Positions 32,400 through 41,122 are shown, counted from the first letter of the stretch. The stretch: 41,558 bases of DNA from Beijerinckiaceae bacterium (GCA_025459195.1 JALORF010000026.1:1-41558), one strand, 5' to 3'. Notes: a model not told the origin generated them from the letters alone. Numbers and translations: made by a program.

Positions 32400-33409
32400 C
32401 GCCGTTGCCGCAGTCGCCAGCCGCCGTCGAGACACGTTTGCCAGCGACCCGCGCAGGGTTCATGCGGCGCGAATGGCTGCCGATCATGTTGTTCGTGCTG
32501 CTGGCACTTCTGCCCTTTGCGGCCATGCTGGGCCCGGAGAAATACACGCTCAGCCTCGTCACGCGCGTGATGATCTTCGCGCTGGCGGCGATCTCGCTCG
32601 ACCTGATCCTCGGCTACGGCGCGCTGGTCAGCTTTGGCCATGCGGCCTTTCTGGGCATCGGCGGCTATGCGGTCGGCATCCTGGCTGCCCACGGCGTTCA
32701 GGATGCGGCGCTCCAGGTGCCCGTGGCCTTGCTGGCCTCCGGCCTGTTTGCCCTGCTCACCGGGGCGATCTCGCTGCGCACCAAGGGCGTCTATTTCATC
32801 ATGATCACCCTGGCCTTCGGGCAGATGGCCTTCTTCTTTGCCGTTTCGCTCTCCGCCTATGGCGGTGATGATGGCTTGACGCTGGCCTCGCGCAGCAAGC
32901 TGTTCGGTCTGGCGTGGCTGGAGAATGACCGCTTCTTCTATGCGCTGGTGCTGGCGCTGCTCATCGGCTGCTATGCGCTGACGCGGGCCATCGTGGCTTC
33001 GCGCTTCGGGCGGGTGATCCGCGGTGCCAAGGAGAACCCGGTCAGGATGGAGGCGGTCGGCTTCTCGCCCTTCCGCTATCAACTCGCGGCCTATGTCATT
33101 GCCGGCATGATCTGCGGTCTGGCCGGCGTGCTCCTCGCCAATCAGGCCGAGTTCGTCGCACCCGCCTACATGGCCTGGCAGCGCTCGGGGGAACTGATCG
33201 TGATGGTCATCCTGGGCGGTCTCGGCTCGCTCCATGGTGCGATCATCGGGGCTGCGGCCTTCCTGCTGCTGGAGGAAATCCTCTCTGGCTACACCGAGCA
33301 CTGGAAGCTGATCTTCGGGCCTTTCCTTGTGCTGGTCGTGCTGTTCGCACGTGGCGGCCTTCTGGGCCTGCTCGCCAGGGTGCGTGGCAAGGACCGGGCC
33401 GATGGCTGA
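32396..33409 (+). CDS. livM: Branched-chain-type ABC transporter permease (LivM)
   Basis: The 337-residue permease has an N-terminal hydrophilic leader of about 25 residues, then about nine membrane segments. LDLILGYGALVSFGHAAFLG is the LivM signature; AKENPVRMEAVGFSPFRYQL and GGLGSLHGAIIGA follow. An internal ATG at 32462 (MRREWLP) is a possible start. It overlaps livH by four bases and livG by eight. Confidence 0.94.
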   Translation: MTPLPQSPAAVETRLPATRAGFMRREWLPIMLFVLLALLPFAAMLGPEKYTLSLVTRVMIFALAAISLDLILGYGALVSFGHAAFLGIGGYAVGILAAHGVQDAALQVPVALLASGLFALLTGAISLRTKGVYFIMITLAFGQMAFFFAVSLSAYGGDDGLTLASRSKLFGLAWLENDRFFYALVLALLIGCYALTRAIVASRFGRVIRGAKENPVRMEAVGFSPFRYQLAAYVIAGMICGLAGVLLANQAEFVAPAYMAWQRSGELIVMVILGGLGSLHGAIIGAAAFLLLEEILSGYTEHWKLIFGPFLVLVVLFARGGLLGLLARVRGKDRADG

Positions 33410-34172
33410 GATGTCGGGCAGCGAAACCCCCGCCCTGGCGCTGGTCGACCTCAACAAGGCCTATGGCGCGCTGAAGGTTACAGACCATGTCTCGCTGGAT
33501 GTCGCGACTGGCGAACTGCATGCCATCATCGGACCCAACGGCGCGGGCAAGACCACGCTGATCCACCAGATGTCCGGTCTGGCCAGGTCCGATTCCGGGC
33601 ATATCCTGCTGGATGGGCAGGACATCACCGGCTTGTCCATGGCAACCAGGGTGCGCAAGGGCCTGGCGCGGTCTTTCCAGATCACCTCGATCATTCCCGG
33701 TTTCACGGGTCTCGAAAACGTGGCGCTGGCGGTGCAGGCCCGGCTGGGCAGTTCGTTCCGCCTGTTCGGCGCCGTGTCCCGCGAGGAGCGGCTCAACGCC
33801 CCGGCGCGCGACATCCTCGAAACCGTCGGCCTGCTGGGGCGAGCCGACTTGCCAGCGGGGCTGCTCTCCCATGGCGAGAAGCGCCAGCTTGAACTGGCCA
33901 TTGCCATGGCAACCGAACCGCGTGTGCTGCTGCTCGACGAGCCGCTGGCCGGCACCGGACCGGAAGAGAGCGCCGCCGTGATCGCCCTGCTCCGCAAGCT
34001 CAAGGGCCGCTACACCATTGTGCTGATCGAACATGACATGGACGCGGTGTTCGCGCTCGCCGATAGGGTCTCGGTGCTGGTCTATGGCCGCATCATCGCC
34101 AGCGGCGCGCCTGACGCAGTGCGGCAGGACCCTGCGGTGCGCGAAGCCTATCTTGGTGAAGAGGGCCCGTGA
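33402..34172 (+). CDS. livG: Branched-chain-type ABC transporter ATPase (LivG)
   Basis: The 256-residue ATPase has Walker A GPNGAGKTT from residue 44, Walker B VLLLDEPLAG and the switch histidine in IVLIEHDMDAVFALAD. The signature motif is degenerate, LLSHGEKRQLELAIAMA, with SHGE instead of SGGE, a variant common in LivG. The ATG at 33402 overlaps livM by eight bases; a second ATG at 33411 avoids the overlap and cannot be excluded. The stop overlaps the livF ATG (TGATG). Confidence 0.93.
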   Translation: MAEMSGSETPALALVDLNKAYGALKVTDHVSLDVATGELHAIIGPNGAGKTTLIHQMSGLARSDSGHILLDGQDITGLSMATRVRKGLARSFQITSIIPGFTGLENVALAVQARLGSSFRLFGAVSREERLNAPARDILETVGLLGRADLPAGLLSHGEKRQLELAIAMATEPRVLLLDEPLAGTGPEESAAVIALLRKLKGRYTIVLIEHDMDAVFALADRVSVLVYGRIIASGAPDAVRQDPAVREAYLGEEGP

Positions 34173-34870
34173 TGCTGACCGTCGAGGCACTCCAGGCATC
34201 CTACGGCGACAGCCAGGTGCTGTTCGGTGTCGATCTGGCCATCGCCGAGGGTGAGGTGGTGACGCTGCTCGGGCGCAATGGCATGGGCAAGACCACGACC
34301 ATCAGCGCCATCCTCGGCCTGCTGCGGCCAAAGGGTGGCCGGGTTGTTCTTGGCGGCGTCGATGTCACCGGCCAGCCGCCCTATGCCATTGCCCAGCGCG
34401 GCATCGGGCTGGTGCCGGAAGGCCGCCAGGTCTTCCCCACGCTCACGGTGGAGGAGAACCTCGTTGCCACCGCAGCCGCCCGCTTCGGCACACCGCGCTG
34501 GACGCTGCCCGGCATCTACGCGCTGTTCCCGCGCCTGAAGGAGCGCCGCACCAACATGGGCAACCAGCTCTCCGGCGGCGAACAGCAGATGCTGGCGATT
34601 GGCCGGGCGCTGATGACCAACCCGCGTCTGATCATCCTTGACGAGGCCACCGAAGGTCTCGCGCCGCTGATCCGCCAGGAAATCTGGGCTTGCCTCGCCA
34701 TGCTCAAGGCCGAGGGCGAATCGATCCTGGTCATCGACAAGAATGTCGATGCGCTGGCCCGCCTGGCCGATCATCACGCGGTGATCGAGAAGGGCCGCAT
34801 CGTCTGGACAGGCACCTCTGCCGAACTGATGGCAGACCCGGCCCTGAAGAACCGCTATCTGCATGTCTGA
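34172..34870 (+). CDS. livF: Branched-chain-type ABC transporter ATPase (LivF)
   Basis: The 232-residue ATPase has Walker A GRNGMGKTT near residues 34-42, signature QLSGGEQQMLAIGRALM and Walker B LIILDEATEGLAP. The position after the Walker-B loop reads ILVIDKNVDAL: the usual switch histidine of EQN-type LivF proteins is already replaced by Gln in the family, and here DKN occupies that spot. The ATG at 34172 is preferred to the GTG at 34169. It is the last transport gene; a cupin follows after 108 bases. Confidence 0.93.
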   Translation: MLTVEALQASYGDSQVLFGVDLAIAEGEVVTLLGRNGMGKTTTISAILGLLRPKGGRVVLGGVDVTGQPPYAIAQRGIGLVPEGRQVFPTLTVEENLVATAAARFGTPRWTLPGIYALFPRLKERRTNMGNQLSGGEQQMLAIGRALMTNPRLIILDEATEGLAPLIRQEIWACLAMLKAEGESILVIDKNVDALARLADHHAVIEKGRIVWTGTSAELMADPALKNRYLHV

Positions 34871-34978
34871 CCCGTCGGACCAGATCCGGGCCGATGGCAA
34901 GCGCGACGCGCGCCCGAGCCAATGCGAGGAACACACCCCGCCGGGCTTCCCGGACAGGGGGCAACATGAGGGACCGAC

Positions 34979-35428
34979 ATGACACTCAATCCGGGCGTGA
35001 CACGCGCAGGCGAGGGCCTTGAGGGCATCGCATGGAACATCCTCGGCCAGACCTATGTGCCCAAGGAGGTCTCCGAGCACTCCTTTGCCTGGCACGCGAC
35101 ATTCCCGGCCGATACCTTCGTGCCACCGCACATCCACCCGACCCAGGACGAGTTCATCTACATGCTCGAAGGCCGGCTGGAGCTGATGCTCGACGGGCGC
35201 GAGCTGCAGGCCGGCCCCGGCGATCTGGTCAGGATGCCGATGGGCCTGCCGCACGGCATCTTCAACCGCAGCGGCGAAACCGTGAAATGTCTGTTCTGGG
35301 TGTCACCAACCCGCCGGCTCTACGACCTGTTCTGGGCGATCCATGCGATGGCTGACCAGAACCCTGCCGAAGTGGTCGCACTCTCGGCCCGCCACGAGGT
35401 CGATTTCCTGCCGCCTCCGGGAGCCTGA
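34979..35428 (+). CDS. Cupin-domain protein
   Basis: The 149-residue protein has a single cupin barrel. Motif 1 is PPHIHPTQDEFIYMLEGRLE (His-His-Glu metal ligands) and motif 2 is GDLVRMPMGLPHGIFNRSGE (His ligand). Together they give a complete 3-His/1-Glu metal site, so a dioxygenase-, isomerase- or sensor-type role is possible. GAGGGA lies just before the ATG. It follows the importer in the same direction and converges with the flavin monooxygenase, suggesting a shared catabolic role. The substrate is unknown. Confidence 0.88.
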   Translation: MTLNPGVTRAGEGLEGIAWNILGQTYVPKEVSEHSFAWHATFPADTFVPPHIHPTQDEFIYMLEGRLELMLDGRELQAGPGDLVRMPMGLPHGIFNRSGETVKCLFWVSPTRRLYDLFWAIHAMADQNPAEVVALSARHEVDFLPPPGA

Positions 35429-35441
35429 CAACCCGTCAGGC
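35423..35441. terminator. Small hairpin between convergent cupin and monooxygenase genes
   Basis: GCCTGAC at 35423-35429 pairs with GTCAGGC at 35435-35441 around AACCC. It overlaps the cupin stop codon and lies in the 27-base gap between convergent stops. No T-run is present on either strand, so termination here is tentative. Confidence 0.35.
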
Positions 35442-35455
35442 CGGGCCTGCCGGGG

Positions 35456-36844
35456 CTAACCAGCCTTGCGGTTGACCTGCGCCAGGGCAAAGCCCGCGGT
35501 GCCGGCATAGCCGCGCACGATGGCCTTGCGCTCGTCATGCGAGAGAACGCGCTCGATGTCGGTGAAGCCGGCGGGTGCCAGCTTCTCGACCTCGTCGATG
35601 ACGCGCTCGGGCCCGCCCTTGCGGTTGAGCGCCACGATCTCGGCCGTCTTGGGCAAGCGGTCCGCCTCATAGGCCTGCAAGGCCTGATAGGGATGCTCGG
35701 CCCGTGCCAGATGGTCGGCCAGCGAGCGGGCATCGAGAATGGCCTGGCTCGCACCGTTCGAGCCGACCGGATACATCGGATGGGCGGCGTCGCCCAGCAA
35801 GGTGACACGGCCATGGCTCCAGCGCGGCAGCGGATCGCGGTCGCACATCGGGTATTCGTAGAAGGCATCGGTGGCGTGGATCAGCCCCGTCACATCGAAG
35901 CCGGGAATGGCATAGCGCCGCGCATAGGGCAGCACCTCATCGAGCCGCCCGCGCCGTGACCAGCTTTCCTTGCCCGGCGGATGGGGCGTGTCGCTGACGC
36001 GTGCCGTGACCACCCAGTTGGTCAGGCGCATGCCCGGCGCAGAGCCCTCCGCGATCGGATAGAGCACCAGCTTGGCCCCCATGCCACCTGCGATGATCAT
36101 CGAGCGGCCACCCAGGAAGGCCGGATGATCCGCCGCCCCGCGCCACATCATCACGCCGTTCCAGCGCGGCAGGCCTTGCTGCGGCACATAATGGCCCCTG
36201 ACCACCGAGTGGATGCCGTCGGCGCCGACCAGAACCTCGGCCCGCACCGTCTCGCTGCCCGATCCGTCGATGCTGTCGACAAAATGGGCCGTGACGCCGC
36301 CTTCATCCTGAAGGAAGCCCGCGAGCTTGCGGCCGGTGCGGACCGCTCCGGGCCCGAGCCGTTCGATCACGGCATCGAAGATCAGCTTCTGCAGCCTGCC
36401 CCGGTGGATCGAGAATTGCGGCACCTCGAACCCTGCCGCCACCCCGCGCGGCTCACGCCAGACGATCTGCCCGGTGCGGTTCATGTAGAACAGCTCCTGG
36501 GTGCGGATGCCGGCGGCATCGAGTGCCGGCAGCAGGCCGAGATCGGCCAGTTCCTTGATGGCATGGGGCAGGGTGTTGATGCCGACACCGACCTCACGCA
36601 CTGCGCTGGCCTGTTCGCAGATCAGGCAGGAGATGCCGCGCCGGTGCAGCATCAGCGCAAGCACCAGCCCGCCAATGCCGGCACCGGCGATGAGCACCTT
36701 GGGCCGGGACGGTGCTGCGGCGCGAGGGCCGGCTGCCGGCTGCGCGGCAGCGGGCACGATGGCCAGATCCTTGCGGCGGGCCGCCCCGCCCTTTCCTGGC
36801 TTGGCGCCCTTCTTGCCGGCCTTGCCCTTGTCTGCCCGCGCCAT
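35456..36844 (-). CDS. FAD-dependent aromatic-ring monooxygenase family protein
   Basis: This 462-residue group A flavin monooxygenase has the Rossmann motif VLIAGAGIGGLVLALMLHRR near residue 50. The DG motif is VLVGADGIHSVVRGHY, and the GD motif is VTLLGDAAHPMYPVGSNGAS. NAD(P)H-dependent hydroxylation of an aromatic compound is the usual reaction (salicylate hydroxylase, PhzS-like). The first 45 residues are an unusual Lys/Ala/Gly/Pro-rich tail absent from typical members. The ATG at 36844 follows AGAGGAC; ATGs at 36877 and 36994 lack such a site. It is convergent with the cupin and divergent from lemA. Confidence 0.92.
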   Translation of the reverse strand: MARADKGKAGKKGAKPGKGGAARRKDLAIVPAAAQPAAGPRAAAPSRPKVLIAGAGIGGLVLALMLHRRGISCLICEQASAVREVGVGINTLPHAIKELADLGLLPALDAAGIRTQELFYMNRTGQIVWREPRGVAAGFEVPQFSIHRGRLQKLIFDAVIERLGPGAVRTGRKLAGFLQDEGGVTAHFVDSIDGSGSETVRAEVLVGADGIHSVVRGHYVPQQGLPRWNGVMMWRGAADHPAFLGGRSMIIAGGMGAKLVLYPIAEGSAPGMRLTNWVVTARVSDTPHPPGKESWSRRGRLDEVLPYARRYAIPGFDVTGLIHATDAFYEYPMCDRDPLPRWSHGRVTLLGDAAHPMYPVGSNGASQAILDARSLADHLARAEHPYQALQAYEADRLPKTAEIVALNRKGGPERVIDEVEKLAPAGFTDIERVLSHDERKAIVRGYAGTAGFALAQVNRKAG

Positions 36845-37032
36845 CTGCTTGTCCTCTGGCCTGCTTGTCGGCGCCATTGTGGCGAGCTTTGCCGTGCGGG
36901 CGCAAGCCTTGTCGGCAAACACGGTTTCCGGTGCCCCTTGCAGGTTGCCGGTGCGATGGGCATGTTCTGCGGCAGTGCGCCGCATCGGTTGCATGGCTCA
37001 CCCCTGCTGCCCCGTCCCCCGAGGAGTTTCCC

Positions 37033-37593
37033 ATGTCAGGCTGGATCTTGCTGGCAATCATCGCCGCGGTCGCGATCTATCTGGTCACGGCCTACAACAC
37101 CATGGTCACCTTGCGTCGGCGTGCCGACCAGGCCTTCGCCGACATCGATGTGCAACTCAAGCAGCGCCACGATCTCATTCCCAATCTGGTCGAGACCGTG
37201 AAAGGCTACGCCACCCACGAGAAAGAGACGCTGGATGCGGTGATCAAGGCCCGCAACGGCGCGGTCGCCGCATCCGGCCCCAGTGCGCAGGCAGCGGCCG
37301 AGCAGCAACTCAGCGGGGCCGTTGGCCGCCTGATGGCGTTGGCCGAGGCCTATCCCGACCTCAAGGCCAACACCAACTTCCTCAAGTTGCAGGAGGACCT
37401 TGGCGGCGTCGAGGACAAGCTCTCGGCAGCACGGCGCTTCTTCAACAATGCGGTTGGCGAATACAACGCCCAGATCGAATCGGTGCCTGCGGTGTTCTTT
37501 GCCTCGAAGTTCGGCTTTTCGGCCCGCGAATTCTTCGATGTCGGGCCTGAGAAGCGCGCCGAGATCGAAGTGGCGCCGAGCGTCAAGTTCTGA
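37033..37593 (+). CDS. lemA: LemA family protein
   Basis: The 186-residue protein has one N-terminal membrane anchor (GWILLAIIAAVAIYLVTAYN) followed by a helical bundle. Typical LemA sequence includes QRHDLIPNLVETVKGYATHE, FLKLQEDLGGVEDKLSAARR and FFNNAVGEYNAQIE. The role is unclear; LemA proteins are often encoded beside membrane proteases. The ATG at 37033 has GAGGAG at 37021-37026. The HtpX-like gene starts 34 bases after the stop. Confidence 0.94.
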   Translation: MSGWILLAIIAAVAIYLVTAYNTMVTLRRRADQAFADIDVQLKQRHDLIPNLVETVKGYATHEKETLDAVIKARNGAVAASGPSAQAAAEQQLSGAVGRLMALAEAYPDLKANTNFLKLQEDLGGVEDKLSAARRFFNNAVGEYNAQIESVPAVFFASKFGFSAREFFDVGPEKRAEIEVAPSVKF

Positions 37594-37627
37594 GCCGGTC
37601 GCGGCCTGTCCTGTGAGGATGTGAGCC

Positions 37628-38680
37628 ATGAACGGCGAGGCATTCGGCCTCTACACCCACATCCGCAACAACCGCATCCGCTCGCGGCTGCTGCTGGCCG
37701 GGCTGTTCGTGCTGGCCTGGCTGGCCAGCTTCGGCGGCATCCTGGCCGCCACCGGCTTCATGGGCACGCCGCGCGGGGTCGATCCTTACGCCCATGCGCT
37801 CGACACTTTCGTTGTGGCCTTGCCGTTCGTCACGGCTGGTGTCGCGGTCTGGATTTTCATCGGCTACCAGATCAACGTCGCCATCATCGGCGCGGTCACC
37901 GGTGCGCGCGGGCTGGAGCGGGCGCAGGCACCGAAGCTCTACACGATGCTGGAGAACCTCTGCATCTCGCGCGGCATCACCATGCCCAAGCTGATGATCA
38001 TCGAGGATCAGGCGCTCAACGCCTTCGCCTCCGGCGTCAAGGACAGCCAGTACACGGTCACGGTGACGCGTGGGCTCATAGATCACCTCGATGATGCCGA
38101 GATCGAGGCGGTCCTGGCCCATGAGTTGACCCATATCCGCAATGGCGATGTCAAGCTGATGGTGGTCGCGGTGGTGATTGCCGGCGTCCTTTCCTTCCTC
38201 AGCGAGGTCGCCTTCCGGACCATGCGTTTCTCCGGCTCTTCCTCGCGTGGCTCTTCGGACAACAACAAGGGGGCTGGTGCCGCAATCCTGATTGGCTTGC
38301 TGATCATGGCCGTGGCTGGCATCCTCGCCTCCGTGATCCGCTTTTCGCTGTCGCGGTCGCGCGAATATCTGGCTGATGCCGGCGCGGTGGAGCTGACCAA
38401 GAATCCCGATGCCATGATCTCGGCCCTGCTCAAGATTTCGGGACGGGCCGACATCACGGGCGTGCCGTCCGGTGTGATGGACATGTGCATCGAGAACGAC
38501 CCGGATGACATGTCCGACATCTTCTCGACGCATCCGTCGATTTCGAAGCGGGTGCAGGCCCTGGTCGGCGCTGCTGGCGGTCGTCTGCCGCCTCGCCTCA
38601 ACGAGATGTCCTTGCGCCCGCCGCTGACGGCGATCGTCGAGGCGCGCGGTCCGTGGGGCGCACGCCACCCCAACGAGTGA
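37628..38680 (+). CDS. M48 family membrane metalloprotease (HtpX-like)
   Basis: The 350-residue membrane protease has two N-terminal membrane segments, the zinc motif HELTH at residues 165-169 and the third ligand Glu246 in SRSREYLADAGAV. Two more hydrophobic segments lie between, with a Ser-rich loop (about 200-212). Relatives degrade misfolded membrane proteins. It is longer than classic HtpX (about 290) and pairs with LemA, so it belongs to the LemA-linked M48 group. The C-terminal 40 residues after the STHPS motif are variable. Confidence 0.92.
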   Translation: MNGEAFGLYTHIRNNRIRSRLLLAGLFVLAWLASFGGILAATGFMGTPRGVDPYAHALDTFVVALPFVTAGVAVWIFIGYQINVAIIGAVTGARGLERAQAPKLYTMLENLCISRGITMPKLMIIEDQALNAFASGVKDSQYTVTVTRGLIDHLDDAEIEAVLAHELTHIRNGDVKLMVVAVVIAGVLSFLSEVAFRTMRFSGSSSRGSSDNNKGAGAAILIGLLIMAVAGILASVIRFSLSRSREYLADAGAVELTKNPDAMISALLKISGRADITGVPSGVMDMCIENDPDDMSDIFSTHPSISKRVQALVGAAGGRLPPRLNEMSLRPPLTAIVEARGPWGARHPNE

Positions 38681-38698
38681 TGCCCGGCAAGCCAGTGC

Positions 38699-39451
38699 TC
38701 AGAACAGCGACCCTTGTCCGCCACCTGCGTCAGCCGCCTTGACAGACCGCGCCGGCTTCCGAACGTCGGGGTCGCGCGGTTCCGGCTCCGGCTGCCAGGG
38801 CGCATGCAACTCCGGTCCGTCATGACCCACCTTGTTCACGGCAGGTCCAATCCGGATCATCTCCAGCATGTCATCGGGCGGTGGCTGCAGCAGGCGGCAG
38901 GCTGCATCGAGGGTGGTCTCGGGGTCGAGCCAAGCCTGATGCAGGGCGGGTTCGATCAGCACCGGACAGCGCGGATGGATCGCCGACATCAGCCCGTTGG
39001 CATGGCTGTTGAGCAGCGCCACCGTATCGATCTCGCTGCCATCGGCCGCTGACCAGGTTTCGTGGAGCGCGGCAAAGGCGAACAGGCCACGGTCCGGGCG
39101 GCGGAACAGGTAGGCCCGGTTCTCCTTGCCGACCTTGTGCCATTCATAGAACCCGTCAGCAGGCATCAGGCAGCGTCGCCGTGCGAACGCGGCCCTGAAC
39201 GACGGCTTCTCGCGCACGGTCTCGGAGCGCACGTTGATGACCAGCGGAAACGCCTTCGGGTCCTTCACCCAGCCGGGCAGGAAGCCCCAGCGCTTGAGGC
39301 TGAAATGCACGCCGCCCCTGTCGGCCACCACAACCGGCACAGGCTGTGTCGGCGCGATGTTGTAGCGCGGCGGGAAGTTCGGCTGCTCAGGGTAGCCGAA
39401 CAGGTTTCGCACCGCTTCGGGTGGCAAGGTCAGCGCATAGCGTCCACACAT
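38699..39451 (-). CDS. SRAP family abasic-site-crosslinking protein (YedK/HMCES-like)
   Basis: The 250-residue protein shields abasic sites in single-stranded DNA by a covalent thiazolidine link. All active-site residues are present: Cys2 right after the initiator Met (MCGRYAL), Asn31 (YNIAPTQ), Glu103 (DGFYEW) and His159 (MSAIHPRCPV). The C-terminal 35 residues are Pro/Asp/Lys-rich and end GGGQGSLF. That ending resembles clamp- or SSB-interacting tails, which is speculative. The ATG at 39451 is forced by the Cys2 requirement. It is convergent with the M48 protease gene. Confidence 0.95.
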   Translation of the reverse strand: MCGRYALTLPPEAVRNLFGYPEQPNFPPRYNIAPTQPVPVVVADRGGVHFSLKRWGFLPGWVKDPKAFPLVINVRSETVREKPSFRAAFARRRCLMPADGFYEWHKVGKENRAYLFRRPDRGLFAFAALHETWSAADGSEIDTVALLNSHANGLMSAIHPRCPVLIEPALHQAWLDPETTLDAACRLLQPPPDDMLEMIRIGPAVNKVGHDGPELHAPWQPEPEPRDPDVRKPARSVKAADAGGGQGSLF

Positions 39452-39476
39452 CCGGCAAGACTAGTCCATCAGGCCT

Positions 39477-39525
39477 ATGTTTTCAGCCCATTGAAAACAT
39501 CATTTCTTACCGGTTTCATGATGTT
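39477..39525. promoter_or_regulatory. Nested inverted repeats upstream of the SRAP gene
   Basis: ATGTTTTCA (39477-39485) and TGAAAACAT (39492-39500) are perfect inverted repeats six bases apart. AACATCAT (39496-39503) and ATGATGTT (39518-39525) form a second perfect pair sharing five bases with the first. They lie in an AT-rich island between the divergent SRAP and hypothetical genes, 26-74 bases from the SRAP ATG. Confidence 0.5.
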
Positions 39526-39558
39526 GTCGGCGCGTTCGAGTTCCGTGTGGTTGTTCCT

Positions 39559-40038
39559 GTGTCGCATCAAGATGTCCAGCAAAGTGACAGGTTTGTCGCG
39601 TCGTCGAGGCTCTCGACCGACTACCTGAACCGCTATGCCGAAGCGCTGATGCTGATCGAGATGGCAGCACTCGATTCGGACATCCTGTCCGAATTGAAGG
39701 CCTGGAAGCCCATCGGCTATCTTGAGCACTTCGAGGCGTCGAAGCTGCGCAGTGCGCCCGATGCCAGCGAGGCCTACCTTGCCCTCGACCCTGTGGCGCG
39801 CCGCGCCTTCGAGGCCCTGTGCTCCGCCAAGGACCGTCTGGTCGAAACCGTGATCCTGACGCTAGACGAGGCCGGCGATGCAGCCAGTCACGGCGCGGTC
39901 ATCGAGATCGCCGCCGAGGCGTTCCGCAATCTCTTCTCCCGCGCCAACGCCTTCATCAACTCCGATGGCGACATGGAAACGGCGGCCTATGACAAGATCG
40001 AGCTGCAGGCCGCCATCGACCGGATCATTGCCCTCTAG
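39559..40038 (+). CDS. Unrecognised soluble helical protein
   Basis: From a GTG at 39559 this gives 159 residues (M/V-SHQDVQQSDRFVASSR...). The sequence is compact, charged and helix-rich (TDYLNRYAEALMLIEMAA, AYLALDPVARRAFEALCSAK, IEIAAEAFRNLFSRANAFIN) with no membrane segment. I do not recognise a family. Starts at 39547 (GTG), 39559 (GTG) and 39649 (ATG) are possible; none has a good ribosome-binding site, so the N terminus is unsure. The frame is open back to 39346, but that overlaps the divergent SRAP gene. Base composition looks native. Confidence 0.65.
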   Translation: MSHQDVQQSDRFVASSRLSTDYLNRYAEALMLIEMAALDSDILSELKAWKPIGYLEHFEASKLRSAPDASEAYLALDPVARRAFEALCSAKDRLVETVILTLDEAGDAASHGAVIEIAAEAFRNLFSRANAFINSDGDMETAAYDKIELQAAIDRIIAL

Positions 40039-40072
40039 CGCTCCTGCCGCTGCATGGTCTCGGTGAGGGCGC

Positions 40073-41056
40073 TCACAGCCAGCGCTTGAGCTTGAAGAAG
40101 GTGTAGGTGCCCACCGCCGAGGCCACCATCAGGCCCAGCGCCACCGGGTAGCCATAAAGCCAGTCCAGTTCCGGCATGTTCTTGAAGTTCATGCCGTAGG
40201 ACGAGGCGATGAGGGTTGGCGGCAGGAAGATCACCGCTGCCACCGAGAAGATCTTGATGATCTTGTTCTGCTCGAGGCTGACCAGCCCCAGCGTGGCATT
40301 GAGGATGAACTGCACCTTGTTGTTGATGAAGCCGGCATGATCCTCGATCGATTGCACGTCGCGGATGGCCGTGCGCCACTCGGCTTGGAAACCGGAGCGT
40401 TTGGTCGGCCTGACCGAGTTGGCTTGCAGGAAGATCAGCATCCGTTCCAGCGACACCATGCTCTCGCGGACATTGGAGATCAGCCCGGCCTGCCGGCCCA
40501 GCTTGCGGATCACGCCCTGATAGCCGCCGGAGCGTTCGAGCCGTCCGCTGTCGCGCTCGAACACGGAGCGTGACAGGTCCTCGATCTGGTCGCCGACGCG
40601 GCCAAGGATTTCGGCAGCCCGGTCGATCACGGCCTCGATCAATCCGTCGAGCACCGCTTCAGGCTGATGGCCGCAGCCGCTCGGCTTGCAGGCGCGCTGG
40701 GTGAACAGCGCGAAGGAACGTGGCTCGTCATAGCGCACCGTGACCAGGGCCTGCGCCGTCAGGATGAAGCTGACCGCCACCAGGCGCGGCTGGTCGGTGT
40801 CCGAGTGACAGAGAATGCGGGCCGTCATGTAGCGCGCGTCGTCCTCGGTGTAGATGATCTCCGAGGGTTCGAGATCAAGCATTTCCTCGCGGGTCGGGAT
40901 CGAAATCTGCAGGTGTTCCTCGACGAGGCGATCCTCCTCGCGGGTCGGCTCCATCAGGTCGATCCACAGCGATTGGGCCGGCACGGGCATGCCATCGCTC
41001 AGCACCAGCCGTTCGAGGCCTGCTCCGTTGGCCGATGGCACGTGGGCGATGATCAT
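40073..41056 (-). CDS. corA: Magnesium/cobalt transporter CorA
   Basis: The 327-residue protein has a large N-terminal cytoplasmic domain and two C-terminal membrane helices. The selectivity motif Tyr287-Gly288-Met289-Asn290 (SSYGMNFKNMPEL) lies between the two helices, and the C terminus is basic (KLKRWL). The stalk helix region ends with QNKIIKIFSVAAVIFLPPTL. It imports Mg2+ as a pentamer. An 11-bp-spaced direct repeat lies about 65-85 bases upstream of the ATG. It is convergent with the hypothetical gene on its left. Confidence 0.95.
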   Translation of the reverse strand: MIIAHVPSANGAGLERLVLSDGMPVPAQSLWIDLMEPTREEDRLVEEHLQISIPTREEMLDLEPSEIIYTEDDARYMTARILCHSDTDQPRLVAVSFILTAQALVTVRYDEPRSFALFTQRACKPSGCGHQPEAVLDGLIEAVIDRAAEILGRVGDQIEDLSRSVFERDSGRLERSGGYQGVIRKLGRQAGLISNVRESMVSLERMLIFLQANSVRPTKRSGFQAEWRTAIRDVQSIEDHAGFINNKVQFILNATLGLVSLEQNKIIKIFSVAAVIFLPPTLIASSYGMNFKNMPELDWLYGYPVALGLMVASAVGTYTFFKLKRWL

Positions 41057-41122
41057 GGGGCAATCCAGTCAAACAGAGGCTGACGAGCGGGCGTCTGCCC
41101 GCGTAGCCCCACGCATCATCGA

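Noticed and set aside
30144-32435. Minus-strand frame of 763 codons opposite the ABC operon
   Set aside because: Antisense shadow of the binding-protein and livH genes with unnatural His/Asp/Gln composition.
39526-39570. SOS box upstream of the SRAP gene
   Set aside because: Several GTTC motifs occur, but their spacings are not N7.
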